A DNA stretch of 64,000 nt from Rahnella woolbedingensis (GCF_003602095.1 NZ_RAHH01000020.1:42045-106044), one strand, 5' to 3'; shown: positions 1 through 10,922, counted from the stretch's first letter. Numbers and translations: made by a program. The notes: generated by a model not told the origin, from the sequence alone.

Positions 1-738
1 CGGGCACTGCTCAACAAAATAGTTCAGATCGTTGATCGCCACATGATCACATTCCAGCTGGGCGTAAATCAGCCCGCGGTCACGGATTTCATACGGGTCT
101 TCCGGGTCGAACTGCAAAACCGTTTCACTGGCGCGCAGGGCCAGTTCAAACTGTTTTTCTTCCATCAGCGCGGCTTTCAGGGTATCGAGCATTTTACGCA
201 CGATCAGCGTGTTTTCCGCTTCCTCGAGATCGTCATCTTCGATTACTGCCATCACGCCCAGATTGCCTTTCAGCCACACATTGAGCATGTGCTCATTGAG
301 CGTGTCGCCGTTGATAGGATTGAGCAACCACATCTCTTCATCAAGCCAGTCGGCGCGCAAGATAAGTTGTGTCGGGAAAATCACCGGCATCAGCGGCAGG
401 TCGAGTTCATGCGCAATGTGCAGGAAAATCACGCCCAGCGAAACCGGGGTGCCCTGGCGGGATGACAACACTTTGTCTATCCAGATAGCGTCGGAGAGGC
501 GATAAACGCCACCAGCGCCACCAAAACCCCAGGTACGGTAAAACAGTTCAATCAACACTTCGAGCTGCTGATCCTGATCAAGATCGACAGGAACGACGCT
601 GCGCGCCTCATCGACCAGCAATTGTAGCTGGCGGCGAACGTCGTCCGCATTGAAATCTAAACGCACGGATTCTGTTACTTTGATCACCCCGGCACTGAGC
701 CGGGCGGTGTTAAATTCAAAATCAGCAAGGGTACTCAT
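1..738 (-). CDS. sirB1: SirB1 family protein (transglutaminase-like/TPR), 3' end cut by window
   Basis: Reading on the minus strand from an ATG at 738 gives an open frame of 246 codons to the window edge, starting MSTLADFEFNTARLSAG. It carries the family blocks FYRTWGFGGAG, SSRQGTPVSLGVIFLHIAHE and FPTQLILRAD, then a TPR-like tail with LRASETVLQFDPEDPYEIRDR. E. coli SirB1 is about 269 residues, so roughly the last 23 are missing. The start lies 2 bases past the sirB2 stop, so the two are probably translationally coupled as the last genes of the hemA operon. The molecular role is not established; the family is a transglutaminase-like fold with TPRs and was first linked to invasion-gene regulation in Salmonella. 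Confidence 0.9.
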   Translation of the reverse strand, partial: MSTLADFEFNTARLSAGVIKVTESVRLDFNADDVRRQLQLLVDEARSVVPVDLDQDQQLEVLIELFYRTWGFGGAGGVYRLSDAIWIDKVLSSRQGTPVSLGVIFLHIAHELDLPLMPVIFPTQLILRADWLDEEMWLLNPINGDTLNEHMLNVWLKGNLGVMAVIEDDDLEEAENTLIVRKMLDTLKAALMEEKQFELALRASETVLQFDPEDPYEIRDRGLIYAQLECDHVAINDLNYFVEQCP

Positions 739-740
739 AG

Positions 741-1130
741 TTATCCCATTAGCAGCGGTATTTTCGTCAGCGCCAGTTTAAGAATCACATACAGGCAAGC
801 AAGCGCCAGAATAAAGGCCAGCCAGCGGGTTTTCTGACTCACTGGTCGCTTGCTCAGGGCTACAAAACCCAACGCAATATAGATAATAACGCCAAAAATC
901 TTCTCGGTCAGCCAGGTTCCCTGTGGGCTGAACGGATAAAAGTGTGTGATGAAGATAAGCGAAATACCACTTAATAGCAGTAAAGTATCCACAATATGTG
1001 GAACCACCTTCACCCAGCGTTTCTGCATCATAACAGAACCCGCCCATTTCCAAAAAAATCGTAGGACAAACAGCGCAATGCTCAGCGTGATTGTCAGCAA
1101 ATGCAGATTTTTAATCCAGACATACGCCAT
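741..1130 (-). CDS. sirB2: SirB2 family inner-membrane protein
   Basis: A 129-residue, very hydrophobic protein with about four predicted membrane segments (residues 7-25, 42-64, 77-95 and 104-122) and the family sequence WKWAGSVMMQKRWVKVVPHI. Size and position between prmC and sirB1 match SirB2 of other enterobacteria. It is separated from prmC by 77 bases and ends 2 bases before sirB1. No enzymatic motif is visible and the function is unknown; it is an integral inner-membrane protein of the hemA-prfA-prmC transcription unit. Confidence 0.92.
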   Translation of the reverse strand: MAYVWIKNLHLLTITLSIALFVLRFFWKWAGSVMMQKRWVKVVPHIVDTLLLLSGISLIFITHFYPFSPQGTWLTEKIFGVIIYIALGFVALSKRPVSQKTRWLAFILALACLYVILKLALTKIPLLMG

Positions 1131-1207
1131 TGCCTGTTTTCCCTTTTATCTGAGGTTCTTAAAGAGTGGTGTTTTTAGAAATTGACGCTCGTTGAAACTG
1201 TTAACTT

Positions 1208-2044
1208 TCACAACGGCTGCCATTGTCCGAGACTGACGCGATCGTTACCGCCGTAATCTTTGACCGTCGCTACCTGCTGATAACCGGCATCATTGAAAAT
1301 TTTTTGCACCTCTGCAGCCTGCTGCCAGCCATGCTCAAGCAATAACCAGCCGCCTTCATGAAGATACGCAGGTGCAGCGTCAATAATATGCGCGAGATCA
1401 GCCAGACCGGCATTATCTGCCACCAGCGCGCTGGCGGGCTCAAAACGCACATCGCCTTCAAAAAGATGCGAGTCCGTGGCATCAATATAAGGAGGATTGC
1501 TGGCAATCAGCGCGAAGCGTTTTCCGGCGACCGGCGCAAACCAGCTGCCCTGCAAAAACTGTGCATTCGGGATAGCCAGCTTTTGTGCATTGTGTTTCGC
1601 GAGGCTGACGGCGTCGGGTTGCAGGTCAATCCCGGTGACCTGACAGTCAGGCCGCTCACTGGCTAAAGCCAGCGCAATGGCACCGGTGCCGGTGCCTAAA
1701 TCGAGGATACTGACGGGTTCAGACGGCAGACGTTCCAGCGCCTGCTCGACCAGACATTCTGTATCAGGACGCGGGATTAATGTGGCGGGAGAAACAGACA
1801 GTGGCAGCGACCAGAATTCGCGTTCTCCGGTCAGATACGCCACCGGCTCACCCTGCTCACGTCGCGCCAGCAGGGTTTCGAGCTGTTGAAGTTGTTCAGC
1901 GGTAAGCGACGTTTCGCCAAAAGCCATGATGTACGTTCTTACCCTGCCAGTCACAAAACCGAGCAAAATTTCAGCATCACGCTTCGGGCTTTCACCCGAA
2001 GAAAGACGACGGGTGGCGTCACGCAGCCAGGACTGAAAATCCAT
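1208..2044 (-). CDS. prmC: Peptide chain release factor N(5)-glutamine methyltransferase
   Basis: This 278-residue enzyme methylates the glutamine of the GGQ motif in release factors RF1 and RF2 using S-adenosylmethionine. The SAM-binding loop DLGTGTGAIALA lies at about residues 115-126 and the substrate-glutamine motif NPPY at 183-186, both typical of PrmC/HemK. The N-terminal helical domain includes the conserved EPVAYLTGEREFW. The ATG shares one base with the prfA stop (TGATG), so the modifying enzyme is coupled to translation of its substrate RF1. Confidence 0.97.
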   Translation of the reverse strand: MDFQSWLRDATRRLSSGESPKRDAEILLGFVTGRVRTYIMAFGETSLTAEQLQQLETLLARREQGEPVAYLTGEREFWSLPLSVSPATLIPRPDTECLVEQALERLPSEPVSILDLGTGTGAIALALASERPDCQVTGIDLQPDAVSLAKHNAQKLAIPNAQFLQGSWFAPVAGKRFALIASNPPYIDATDSHLFEGDVRFEPASALVADNAGLADLAHIIDAAPAYLHEGGWLLLEHGWQQAAEVQKIFNDAGYQQVATVKDYGGNDRVSLGQWQPL

Positions 2045-3141
2045 CAGTCCTGCTCAGAAAGCGCGGCGAGCTGATCGGCCTGATATTCCTGCACGATAGG
2101 CTGGATAAGCGCATCCAGTTTACCTTCCATCACTTCATCCAGACGGTAAATGGTCAGGTTGATACGGTGATCGGTAACACGGCCCTGCGGGAAGTTGTAG
2201 GTCCGGTTACGGTCTGAACGGTCACCCGTGCCGAGCAGGTTACGGCGCGTTGAGGCCTCTTCTGCATGACGTTTTGCCATTTCCGCAGCACGGATACGCG
2301 CGCCGAGCACCGACATCGCTTTGGCTTTGTTTTTGTGCTGAGAACGTTCGTCCTGACATTCCACCACAATACCGGTTGGAATGTGGGTGATACGGATAGC
2401 GGAATCGGTGGTGTTAACGTGCTGACCGCCCGCGCCTGAAGAACGGAATGTATCGATGCGCAAATCACCGGCGTTAATTTCCGGCAGTTCCGCTTCAGGA
2501 ATTTCCGGCATTACGGCGACGGTACAGGCCGAGGTGTGAATACGTCCCTGAGATTCGGTTTCCGGAACACGCTGAACGCGGTGACCGCCTGACTCAAATT
2601 TGAACTGGCCGTACGCGCCCTCGCCGCTGACTTTGGCGATCACTTCTTTATAGCCGCCGTGTTCACCTTCGCTGGCGCTCACGATTTCCACACGCCAGCG
2701 GCGCATTTCAGCGTAGCGGCTGTACATACGGAATAAATCACCGGCAAAAATAGCCGCTTCATCACCACCGGTTCCGGCACGAATTTCGAGGAAACAGCCG
2801 CGTTCGTCATCCGGATCTTTTGGCAGTAACAGAAGCTGTAATTTTTCTTCGAGTTCTTCGATAGTGGCTTTGCAGTCTTTGATCTCATCCTGCGCCATTT
2901 CGCGCATTTCTTTGTCATTAAGAGCAGGATCGTCGAGCATCATCTCAGCGGTTTGTAAATCTTCCTGCGCCTGACGCCAGGCCAGAAAACATTCAGAAAC
3001 AGCCGTTAACTGTGAGTATTCGCGGGAAAGACTGCGGAATTTATCCTGGTCGGCAATAACGCTGGCATCGCCGAGCATCGCCTGCACTTCTTCGTGGCGC
3101 TCTTGTAACGCTTCCAGTTTGGCAACAATAGAAGGCTTCAT
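2044..3141 (-). CDS. prfA: Peptide chain release factor 1
   Basis: RF1 recognises UAA and UAG and triggers peptide release on the ribosome. The protein has 365 residues. The catalytic GGQ is at 238-240 (in [10 protein letters not shown]) and the stop-codon reading PxT element is PET at 193-195, within [14 protein letters not shown]. Compared with the E. coli sequence as I recall it (PAT at 188-190, 360 residues), a five-residue insertion (ALNDK) sits in the N-terminal helical domain near residue 73. It lies 32 bases behind hemA and overlaps prmC by one base. Confidence 0.97.
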   Translation of the reverse strand: MKPSIVAKLEALQERHEEVQAMLGDASVIADQDKFRSLSREYSQLTAVSECFLAWRQAQEDLQTAEMMLDDPALNDKEMREMAQDEIKDCKATIEELEEKLQLLLLPKDPDDERGCFLEIRAGTGGDEAAIFAGDLFRMYSRYAEMRRWRVEIVSASEGEHGGYKEVIAKVSGEGAYGQFKFESGGHRVQRVPETESQGRIHTSACTVAVMPEIPEAELPEINAGDLRIDTFRSSGAGGQHVNTTDSAIRITHIPTGIVVECQDERSQHKNKAKAMSVLGARIRAAEMAKRHAEEASTRRNLLGTGDRSDRNRTYNFPQGRVTDHRINLTIYRLDEVMEGKLDALIQPIVQEYQADQLAALSEQD

Positions 3142-3173
3142 GCGTGGTGTTTAACCCTGTGAGAAAAGGAGAA

Positions 3174-4436
3174 CTATTGCTGACCCAGCCCGAGGCTGTC
3201 GCGTAAAATTTGCAAACGCTCCACATCACCGTCGCTGGCTGCCTGTTGCAGAGAACGGGTTGGCGCGTGAATAAGGCGGTTTGTCAATTTGTGGGCTAAT
3301 TCATGGATCACCGCTTCGACGTCAGCGCCCTGCGCAATGGCGGCAAGAGCTTTTGCTTGTGCGTCGGCGCGAATAATATCAGCACGCGAGCGATAATCAC
3401 GAATAATTTCAACGGCTCCCTGCGAACGCAGCCAGGCCATGAAGTTTGAACTCTCCTGCTCAACGATAGTTTCAGCCTGAATGGCCGCCGCTTTGCGTTG
3501 TGCAAGATTGCTTTGAATGATGCTGTGCAGGTCATCGACGCTATACAGATAGGCATTGGCCAGTTTGCCGACTTCCGGTTCGATATCACGCGGAACGGCA
3601 ATATCCACCATCAGCATTGGCTGATTACGGCGGGCTTTTAACGCGCGCTCCACCATGCCTTTACCGATGATAGGCAGCGGACTGGCGGTGGAACTGATAA
3701 TAATGTCGGCTTCAGCCAGGCGGGAATCGATATCCTGCAGGCTGATGACTTCTGCGTTCACTTCCGTCGCCAGCGCCTGCGCACGTTCACGCGTACGGTT
3801 GGCAATCATCATGTGACGCACGTTATGCTGATGAAGATGGCGCGCCACCAGTTCGATGGTTTCACCCGCACCGACCAGCAACACGTTCACATCAGAAAGG
3901 GATTCAAAAATCTGACGCGCCAGCGTACAGGCAGCAAACGCCACAGAAACCGCGCTGGCACCAATATCTGTTTCAGTACGGACACGCTTGGCAACCGAGA
4001 AGGATTTCTGGAACAGACGCTCCAGTTCACCGGAAACCGCCTGTCCGTTTTGCGATTCTGCGAAGGCTTTCTTGACCTGCCCGAGAATTTGCGGCTCGCC
4101 GAGAACCAGCGAATCCAGCCCGCTGGCAACGCGCATCAGATGGCTGACGGCTTCATTATCGTGGTGCCAGTAAAGGCTTTTGCGCACTTCATCTTCGCTA
4201 AGATGATGATAATCACATAACCACTTAACCAGCTGTTCCTGCAGATTTTCCTGCTGCTCGACGCTGAGATAGAGCTCAGTCCGGTTACAGGTAGACAACA
4301 CGACTCCGCTCTGCACCAGCGGTTGCTGGAGAAGACTGGAAAGCGCCTGATTCAGCGTCTCGGGTGAAAATGTTACCCGTTCACGCAGAGACACCGGGGC
4401 TGTTTTGTGGTTGATACCTAATGCAAGCAGGGTCAT
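3174..4436 (-). CDS. hemA: Glutamyl-tRNA reductase
   Basis: This 420-residue enzyme makes glutamate-1-semialdehyde from glutamyl-tRNA(Glu) with NADPH, the first committed step of C5 haem synthesis. The catalytic cysteine is C50 in [10 protein letters not shown], the NADPH-binding loop is [16 protein letters not shown] near residue 190, and the C-terminal dimerisation helices are present. E. coli HemA has 418 residues. It heads the minus-strand operon hemA-prfA-prmC-sirB2-sirB1 and is divergent from lolB across about 260 bases. Confidence 0.97.
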   Translation of the reverse strand: MTLLALGINHKTAPVSLRERVTFSPETLNQALSSLLQQPLVQSGVVLSTCNRTELYLSVEQQENLQEQLVKWLCDYHHLSEDEVRKSLYWHHDNEAVSHLMRVASGLDSLVLGEPQILGQVKKAFAESQNGQAVSGELERLFQKSFSVAKRVRTETDIGASAVSVAFAACTLARQIFESLSDVNVLLVGAGETIELVARHLHQHNVRHMMIANRTRERAQALATEVNAEVISLQDIDSRLAEADIIISSTASPLPIIGKGMVERALKARRNQPMLMVDIAVPRDIEPEVGKLANAYLYSVDDLHSIIQSNLAQRKAAAIQAETIVEQESSNFMAWLRSQGAVEIIRDYRSRADIIRADAQAKALAAIAQGADVEAVIHELAHKLTNRLIHAPTRSLQQAASDGDVERLQILRDSLGLGQQ

Positions 4437-4698
4437 ATCGGGAGCGGTTATCGGCTTATACTTTATAATAGTATGGGTTTACGTCTGCTGCGCATTCTAC
4501 AAGATGCGCGAGATCAATAAAAGGCGAACAGCACCATCGGTTAAATCCAATTACAAATCAGCATTGTCCCAAAACGGATTGATCGCCGATCATCTCTGCA
4601 GGGTTGAGATCATCCCGCGCTTCGGCTGTGCTAAACTGACGCACGCCACATTTGCCCTGGCATCCCATTTCGCCAAAGCACAAAGGATTTTATCTGTT
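4437..4698. promoter_or_regulatory. Divergent intergenic region between hemA and lolB
   Basis: The 262-base gap must hold promoters for both hemA (minus) and lolB (plus). An AT-rich block around 4456-4475 contains TATAAT-like hexamers readable on both strands close to hemA. Nearer to lolB I found no hexamer pair with good spacing. No RNA gene or operator was recognised. Confidence 0.4.
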
Positions 4699-5322
4699 AT
4701 GCCAATGCGTAAAGCACACTTTGTTCGCCTTCTTCCTCTTGCAAGCTTAGTCCTTGCCGCCTGTTCGATTAATGCGCCGAAAGGCCCGGCGACCAGCCCG
4801 ACGTCCCCGCAATGGCGTGAACATGAAGCTCAGGTTAAACAGCTCGAGCATTATCAGACCCGCGGTTCTTTCGCTTATATTTCCGATAAACAGAAAGTCT
4901 ATGCCCGCTTCTTCTGGCAACAATATTCCCCGGACAGCTACCGTTTACTGCTGACTAACCCGCTGGGCAGCACCGAAATGGAGCTGAAAGTGCAAAGCGG
5001 TATTGCGCAGCTGACCAATAATGAAGGCAAGCATTACACCAGTGATAATCCGGATGACATGATCCAGAAGCTGACCGGTATGTCGATTCCGCTGGCGAAT
5101 CTGCGTCTGTGGATGCTGGGCCTGCCGGGTGACGGCACCGATTTCACGCTCGACAGTCAGTACCGTCTGTCTGAGGTTAAATTCACGCAGAACGGTAAAC
5201 CGGGCACCGTGGTCTATCAGAGCTATGACGATGATGCCAAACCTTCCCTGCCGCAGCGTCTGGAAATGACTCAGGGCGAACAGCGTATCAAACTGAAAAT
5301 GGATAACTGGACGTTAAACTGA
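4699..5322 (+). CDS. lolB: Outer-membrane lipoprotein insertion receptor LolB
   Basis: LolB accepts lipoproteins from the periplasmic chaperone LolA and inserts them in the outer membrane. The protein has 207 residues, the same as in E. coli. It starts [22 protein letters not shown], with lipobox LAAC placing the lipidated cysteine at residue 22, and includes [20 protein letters not shown], the first strands of the Lol fold. The open frame extends further upstream, but this start gives the correct signal peptide; an ATG two codons later is also possible. Its stop is one base before ispE. Confidence 0.96.
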   Translation: MPMRKAHFVRLLPLASLVLAACSINAPKGPATSPTSPQWREHEAQVKQLEHYQTRGSFAYISDKQKVYARFFWQQYSPDSYRLLLTNPLGSTEMELKVQSGIAQLTNNEGKHYTSDNPDDMIQKLTGMSIPLANLRLWMLGLPGDGTDFTLDSQYRLSEVKFTQNGKPGTVVYQSYDDDAKPSLPQRLEMTQGEQRIKLKMDNWTLN

Positions 5323-5323
5323 G

Positions 5324-6187
5324 ATGACGCAGCAATTGTGGCCTTCTCCGGCTAAACTCAATTTGTTTCTCTATATCACCGGCCAGCGTCCGAATGGCTA
5401 CCATGATTTGCAGACGCTGTTTCAGTTTGTTGATTACGGTGACAGTCTGAGTTTTAGCGCCCGTGACGACGGCGCCATCGTACTGACCACACCGGTTGAG
5501 GGTGTGGCTGACGAAGACAATTTGGTGGTGCGCGCCGCGCGTCTGTTGCAGCAGCATGCCGGAACGTCTCAGGGCGCAGACATTGCGCTGCAAAAACGGA
5601 TTCCGATGGGTGGCGGTCTGGGTGGCGGTTCTTCTAACGCGGCGACCGTGCTGGTAGCGCTGAATGCCGTCTGGAATTGCGGACTTGCCGATACCGAACT
5701 GGCGCAACTTGGTGTGACTCTCGGCGCGGATGTGCCGGTGTTTGTAATGGGTCATGCCGCTTTTGCCGAAGGCATTGGCGAGATTTTGCAACCCGTCGAA
5801 CCGGCGGAAAAATGGTATCTGATCGCACATCCAGGCGTCAGCATTCCGACGCCTGTGATTTTCGGCGATCCGCAACTGACCAGAAATACACCAAAACGCC
5901 CTGTTAATGTGCTTTTGGACACGCCTTACGCAAATGATTGCGAACCGATTGCGAGAAAACGTTTTTACGAGGTTGAACAGCTACTTTCTTGGCTGTTAGA
6001 ATACGCGCCGTCGCGACTGACCGGGACAGGGGCTTGTGTGTTTGCAGAATTCGACACCGAGTCTGCCGCCCGTCAGGTTTTGGACAAAATGCCATCGTGG
6101 AGTCGGGGTTTTGTCGCGCAAGGTGTTAATATCTCGCCGTTGCACCGTTTTCGCGAAGTCTGGTTGAGAACTGCGGGCAAAGCGTAG
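5324..6187 (+). CDS. ispE: 4-diphosphocytidyl-2-C-methyl-D-erythritol kinase
   Basis: A 287-residue GHMP-family kinase of the MEP isoprenoid pathway that phosphorylates CDP-methylerythritol. The GHMP glycine-rich ATP loop is [17 protein letters not shown] near residue 94, the N-terminal substrate motif is [11 protein letters not shown] with the conserved lysine, and the catalytic aspartate is in [10 protein letters not shown]. coli IspE has 283 residues. It starts one base after the lolB stop, so co-translation with lolB is likely, and prs follows. Confidence 0.97.
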   Translation: MTQQLWPSPAKLNLFLYITGQRPNGYHDLQTLFQFVDYGDSLSFSARDDGAIVLTTPVEGVADEDNLVVRAARLLQQHAGTSQGADIALQKRIPMGGGLGGGSSNAATVLVALNAVWNCGLADTELAQLGVTLGADVPVFVMGHAAFAEGIGEILQPVEPAEKWYLIAHPGVSIPTPVIFGDPQLTRNTPKRPVNVLLDTPYANDCEPIARKRFYEVEQLLSWLLEYAPSRLTGTGACVFAEFDTESAARQVLDKMPSWSRGFVAQGVNISPLHRFREVWLRTAGKA

Positions 6188-6274
6188 AGAGTCACAGTGG
6201 TTTTGTGTCTGTTCTTTGCCAGCCAATTATTCAACAGATTTAAGTAGTAAGATTTAGAAGTATCGTGAGCATAA

Positions 6275-7297
<1,023 letters not shown>

Positions 7298-7303
7298 TCA
7301 TCA

Positions 7304-7331
7304 CGCCCCTGTTTTCAGGGGCGTTTTGTTT
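7304..7331 (+). terminator. Rho-independent terminator of prs
   Basis: An 8-bp perfect stem CGCCCCTG/CAGGGGCG (7304-7311 and 7316-7323) with a TTTT loop is followed by TTTTGTTTT. It begins seven bases after the prs stop. Confidence 0.9.
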
Positions 7332-7364
7332 TGCCTGAATGCGTTTTGCCAGAAACAGAAATGC

Positions 7365-7402
7365 AAAAAACCGTTATCGCGCGAGCGACAACGGTTTTTT
7401 TT
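7365..7402. terminator. Bidirectional terminator between prs and ychH
   Basis: The stem pairs CCGTT with AACGG and TCGC with GCGA around a GCGA loop (7371-7394). Six A on the left and eight T on the right make it work in both directions. It lies between the convergent genes prs (plus) and ychH (minus). Confidence 0.85.
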
Positions 7403-7448
7403 ATGGGCGAACGTTTTTAGGCATGAACGCTATGACGCCCGGTCAGAG

Positions 7449-7727
7449 TCAGGAATGGCGATGCGATTTACTGTTGGTGCAGCGGGAATCAAAGTGGCGT
7501 ACCCACCAGTAGCGGTCTGCGACACGTTCACGGCCACCGACTCTCGCGCCGGCTACCCATAAAATGGCACCGACGAAAATGCTGCCAATTGCGCCATGCG
7601 CCAGGAATTGCGGTAAACCCAGTTCAGGCATCTGATTCAGAATCGAATAACCTACACCACCGACCATTGTGAGTAAACCGAGTCCCATCAGGCCATTGCC
7701 GATCATTCTTGCGGTTTTACGTTTCAT
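7449..7727 (-). CDS. ychH: YchH family stress-induced membrane protein (DUF2583)
   Basis: A 92-residue protein, the same length as E. coli YchH, with two membrane segments (about residues 10-30 and 42-62) and the family core GYSILNQMPEL, IFVGAILWVAGARVGG, DRYWWVRHFD and a C-terminal SHRHS. It is an inner-membrane protein of unknown mechanism; E. coli ychH is known as a CRP-regulated stress gene. It is convergent to prs and divergent from pth. In E. coli dauA (ychM) sits between ychH and prs; here that slot is empty. Confidence 0.93.
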   Translation of the reverse strand: MKRKTARMIGNGLMGLGLLTMVGGVGYSILNQMPELGLPQFLAHGAIGSIFVGAILWVAGARVGGRERVADRYWWVRHFDSRCTNSKSHRHS

Positions 7728-8020
7728 AAGTCACCTCCGGTTGTCGATAGTCTTAGCATCATTGCTGTCTTGTCTTTTCTTGCCTTTAACTATAGACGTC
7801 CCATCCGGTTCACTTTGAGGTAGCGATCACAGACAGAGAACATTGAATGACAAATCTTTACGTTTTCCAGTCATATAGATTCGAAAGGTTAATAGTCAGC
7901 CTGATGAACTATTCAATATTCTGCGTAACTGGCAGGAATTATTTTTTGTGATGTTTGGCACAGTGAAACGCGACAGGTAAACTAGCCCGCTAAACCTCAC
8001 CGGATAAAGAAGCGAAAATC
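7728..8020. promoter_or_regulatory. Divergent ychH/pth promoter region
   Basis: For pth there is a good sigma-70 pair, TTGGCA at 7955-7960 and TAAACT at 7978-7983 with 17-base spacing, about 40 bases before the start. A CRP-like half-site pair TGTGA-N6-GCACA at 7947-7962 (9 of 10 core bases) overlaps the -35. Since ychH is CRP-dependent in E. coli the site may serve that gene, although it is 220 bases from the ychH start. No RNA gene was recognised. Confidence 0.55.
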
Positions 8021-8611
8021 GTGAGCAGCATTAAATTGATCGTTGGCCTGGCCAATCCCGGCGCAGAATACGCCCAGACCCGTCATAACGCAGGCGCCTG
8101 GTATGTTGATCTTCTCGCCCGCCAGCACAACCAGCAGCTGAAAGAAGAAAGTAAGTTTTTTGGATACACCGCCCGCCTGTCACTGGCCGGTCATGATGTC
8201 CGTTTGCTGGTCCCGACCACCTTTATGAACCTCAGCGGCAAAGCCGTTCTGGCGATGGCGCAGTTTTACCGCATTGAGCCGGATGAAATTCTGGTCGCGC
8301 ACGACGAACTGGATATTCCGCCGGGCATGGCGAAAATTAAACTGGGCGGCGGTAACGGCGGTCATAACGGTCTGAAAGACATTCAGAGCAAATTTGGTAA
8401 TAACCCGAACTTCTACCGCCTGCGTATCGGTATCGGCCATCCGGGCGATAAAAGTAAAGTGGTGGGATTTGTCCTCGGTAAGCCGCCAGCCAGTGAACAG
8501 AAACTGATTGATGATGCGATTGACGAGTCCCTGCGCTGTACCGAATTACTGATGAAGGAAGGCCTGGAAAAAACCATGCGCCGTCTGCATACCTTCAAAG
8601 CTGAGCTCTAA
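8021..8611 (+). CDS. pth: Peptidyl-tRNA hydrolase
   Basis: This 196-residue enzyme releases peptides from prematurely dissociated peptidyl-tRNA. The GTG start gives [25 protein letters not shown]. The catalytic histidine is H22 in TRHNAG, the partner aspartate D95 in [11 protein letters not shown], and the asparagines in FMNLSG and GGHNGLKD are present. E. coli Pth has 194 residues. In E. coli ychF follows directly; here a terminator and about 21 kb of other genes intervene. Confidence 0.97.
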   Translation: MSSIKLIVGLANPGAEYAQTRHNAGAWYVDLLARQHNQQLKEESKFFGYTARLSLAGHDVRLLVPTTFMNLSGKAVLAMAQFYRIEPDEILVAHDELDIPPGMAKIKLGGGNGGHNGLKDIQSKFGNNPNFYRLRIGIGHPGDKSKVVGFVLGKPPASEQKLIDDAIDESLRCTELLMKEGLEKTMRRLHTFKAEL

Positions 8612-8624
8612 AAAATCGTGAAGT

Positions 8625-8654
8625 GGCGCGAATTACCGCGCCCTTTTCTTTTCC
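8625..8654 (+). terminator. Terminator of pth
   Basis: A 6-bp GC stem GGCGCG/CGCGCC (8625-8630 and 8637-8642) with loop AATTAC is followed by CTTTTCTTTTCC. It starts 14 bases after the pth stop and closes the housekeeping block before the uhp-like genes. Confidence 0.75.
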
Positions 8655-8769
8655 TCCCGCCTCCCTAACTCAAATTCCGTTACCTGCCCTGCATTTCCTC
8701 CGCCCGGTGTTGCCAACTGCAACTATTCATGAGCATTATGCGAATCTCATTTACATTCAGTTACGCCTG

Positions 8770-9393
8770 ATGATTAACGTTGCTTTGATTGACGACCACG
8801 TGGTGGTGCGTTCCGGTTTTGCCCAACTGCTCGGCCTTGAGCCGGATATCCAGATTGTCGGCCAGTATGCGTCGGCGGCGAATGCGTGGTCGTCGCTGCT
8901 GAAAATGAATATCGACGTGGCGGTGATGGATATCGCCATGCCCGATGAAAGCGGGTTAAGTTTGCTGTCGCGCTTACGTCAGCAACGGTCCGATTTTCGC
9001 GCCATCATTCTGAGCATTTACGACACTACCGCGTTTGTTCAAAGTGCGCTGGATGCCGGGGCGGGCGGCTATCTCACCAAACGCTGTGGCCCGGAAGAGC
9101 TGGTGCAGGCAGTACGCACCGTGCATGCCGGTGGGCGTTATCTGTGTTCCGATGCCCTGCTGGCACTGCGTCAGCGTCAGCAAACGCCGAAAGCCTTACA
9201 GGCCCTGACCCCGCGTGAACACGAAATTTTCGAATTGCTGGTCAACGGACTGAGTGTGAAGGCGATTGCCGAACAACTCGAACTGAGCCACAAAACCGTG
9301 CACGTTCACCGCGCCAATATCCTCGGCAAACTCCAGTGCAGCACCACCATCGAACTGGTCCATTTCGCCATTCAGCACCATCTTCTCGCCTGA
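8770..9393 (+). CDS. uhpA: UhpA-like response regulator (NarL/FixJ family)
   Basis: A 207-residue two-component regulator beginning MINVALIDDHVVVRSGFAQLL, close to E. coli UhpA. The receiver domain has the acidic pair D8/D9, phospho-acceptor D54 (in VMDIAMPD) and the KRC lysine motif near 105. The C-terminal LuxR-type helix-turn-helix is LTPREHEIFELLVNGLSVKA through KTVHVHRANILGKL. The open frame extends upstream, but the receiver domain begins at this ATG. The stop overlaps the uhpB start by one base (TGATG). The target is probably the uhpC-afuABC genes downstream, rather than a uhpT gene, which is absent here. Confidence 0.88.
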   Translation: MINVALIDDHVVVRSGFAQLLGLEPDIQIVGQYASAANAWSSLLKMNIDVAVMDIAMPDESGLSLLSRLRQQRSDFRAIILSIYDTTAFVQSALDAGAGGYLTKRCGPEELVQAVRTVHAGGRYLCSDALLALRQRQQTPKALQALTPREHEIFELLVNGLSVKAIAEQLELSHKTVHVHRANILGKLQCSTTIELVHFAIQHHLLA

Positions 9394-10922
9394 TGCGTAA
9401 AGTTGGCCTGACGCTGTTTCTCGCCATTTTCTACAGCCTGTGCTGGCTGGCACTCTGGTCGATCAGTTTCTATCTGACGCAGAACGGCCAGCAGGCGATG
9501 TTACTTCTGCCGCAGGGCCTGCGTCTGGCGCTGATGACGCTGCTTTCGCGCCGTTACTGGCCGGCGATGCTGGCATCAGAATTTGGCATTGCCGTCTGGC
9601 TGCACAGCGAACAGTTACAAACGCACTGGATCATCCTGCTTTCACCGTTGCTGAGCCTGATCCCCGCAGCACTCGTGCAGCATTTCTGGCGGCAGTTTAC
9701 CCTTTACTGGCAGCGGCTTTTACTGTTGCTTGGCGCGGTGGCCGGTAACAGCCTGTTGCAGATGGCAGTGCCCGGCCTGTGGCTGACTTCACCGCTGAGC
9801 CAGACGCTGCTGGCCTCCTTCACCGGCGGCATTCTCCTGACGCCGTTTATCTATCTGATTTATGAATACCTCAAGCAACAGCATCTGCAAAACCTGCTGG
9901 CGCAGGAGATCCCCGATCCACCACTGCGCACATCGCTGCTGATCTGGTGCTCGCTGTTCTTCGCTCTCGCCGTCTGTCTGCAAATGACGCTGGCGCCAGA
10001 AGTGGAACGGCTGCTGATCATTCTGGTTTTTCTGCCCAACGTGGTGATGGCCTACGCCTTCGGCTGGCAGGGAGGCGTGCTGGCCGCAGTGCTGGGCAGC
10101 CTGATGATCACGGTCACGCGGCAGATGAGCGGCGCTTTTCACGATTTGCTTGAACTGGAACTGTTTCTTTCCACGCAGGCGCTGCTCGGCATCGGGCTGG
10201 GGATCGCCATCAGCCGTCAGCAGCAGCTGGCATCACATCTCAACCGCTACCGTTTGCAGCTGGAGCAGGAATTGCGCACCCGTCGCCAGCTCACGGAGCG
10301 GCTGGTGCATACCGAGGAAGCAGTGCGCAAGGAAATCGCCCGCGAACTCCACGATGAAATCGGCCAAAACATCACCGCCATACAAATCCAGGCGATGCTG
10401 GTCGACCGCAGCCCGCCCGGCGCGGCCACCCACGCCGCCGCCAGACAGATTGGCGAACTTTCACAACGCATTCACCACACTACGCGGCAGTTACTACGCC
10501 AGCTGCGACCTCCTGTTCTCGATGAAATGTCGCTTGACGTTGCCCTGCACCATCTGGCGGATGAATTTGCCTTCGCGCAACAGGGGATCGACTTTCAGCT
10601 CGATTACTCCCTGACCGGGGCGCCCTCCGATGACACCCTGGTTTTCACGCTGTACCGGCTGGTACAGGAATTGCTCAACAACATCAATAAACATGCCGGT
10701 GCGACCGAGGTGCGCGTCAGCCTTACCGTGCAACAGAACATGCTGGTGCTGACGGTCAGCGACAATGGCATTGGCTTTACCCTGCCGGTAAAAGAAGGCT
10801 TCGGGCTGCGCGGTATTGAAGAACGCGTCCGGGCTCTGGGCGGCGAATGGCTGGTTCATCAGCAGGATGGCACCCGCATAATTGTTAAGTTGCCCACAGA
10901 TTTGCAAAGAACATCGCCCTGA
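9393..10922 (+). CDS. uhpB: UhpB-like membrane sensor histidine kinase (MASE1)
   Basis: A 509-residue kinase against about 500 in E. coli UhpB. The N-terminal half is a MASE1-type membrane sensor with around eight hydrophobic segments (residues about 5-290). The HisKA_3 box RKEIARELHDEIGQNITAIQ carries the phosphorylated H320, and the HATPase domain shows YRLVQELLNNINKHA, VSDNGIGF and GFGLRGIEERV. The start codon overlaps the uhpA stop. UhpB normally signals to UhpA after UhpC detects external sugar phosphate; the three adjacent genes support the same arrangement here. Confidence 0.88.
   Translation: MRKVGLTLFLAIFYSLCWLALWSISFYLTQNGQQAMLLLPQGLRLALMTLLSRRYWPAMLASEFGIAVWLHSEQLQTHWIILLSPLLSLIPAALVQHFWRQFTLYWQRLLLLLGAVAGNSLLQMAVPGLWLTSPLSQTLLASFTGGILLTPFIYLIYEYLKQQHLQNLLAQEIPDPPLRTSLLIWCSLFFALAVCLQMTLAPEVERLLIILVFLPNVVMAYAFGWQGGVLAAVLGSLMITVTRQMSGAFHDLLELELFLSTQALLGIGLGIAISRQQQLASHLNRYRLQLEQELRTRRQLTERLVHTEEAVRKEIARELHDEIGQNITAIQIQAMLVDRSPPGAATHAAARQIGELSQRIHHTTRQLLRQLRPPVLDEMSLDVALHHLADEFAFAQQGIDFQLDYSLTGAPSDDTLVFTLYRLVQELLNNINKHAGATEVRVSLTVQQNMLVLTVSDNGIGFTLPVKEGFGLRGIEERVRALGGEWLVHQQDGTRIIVKLPTDLQRTSP

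Noticed and set aside
43..465. Open frames on the plus strand over the first 700 bases
   Set aside because: They are the antisense of sirB1, whose minus-strand translation matches the family throughout.
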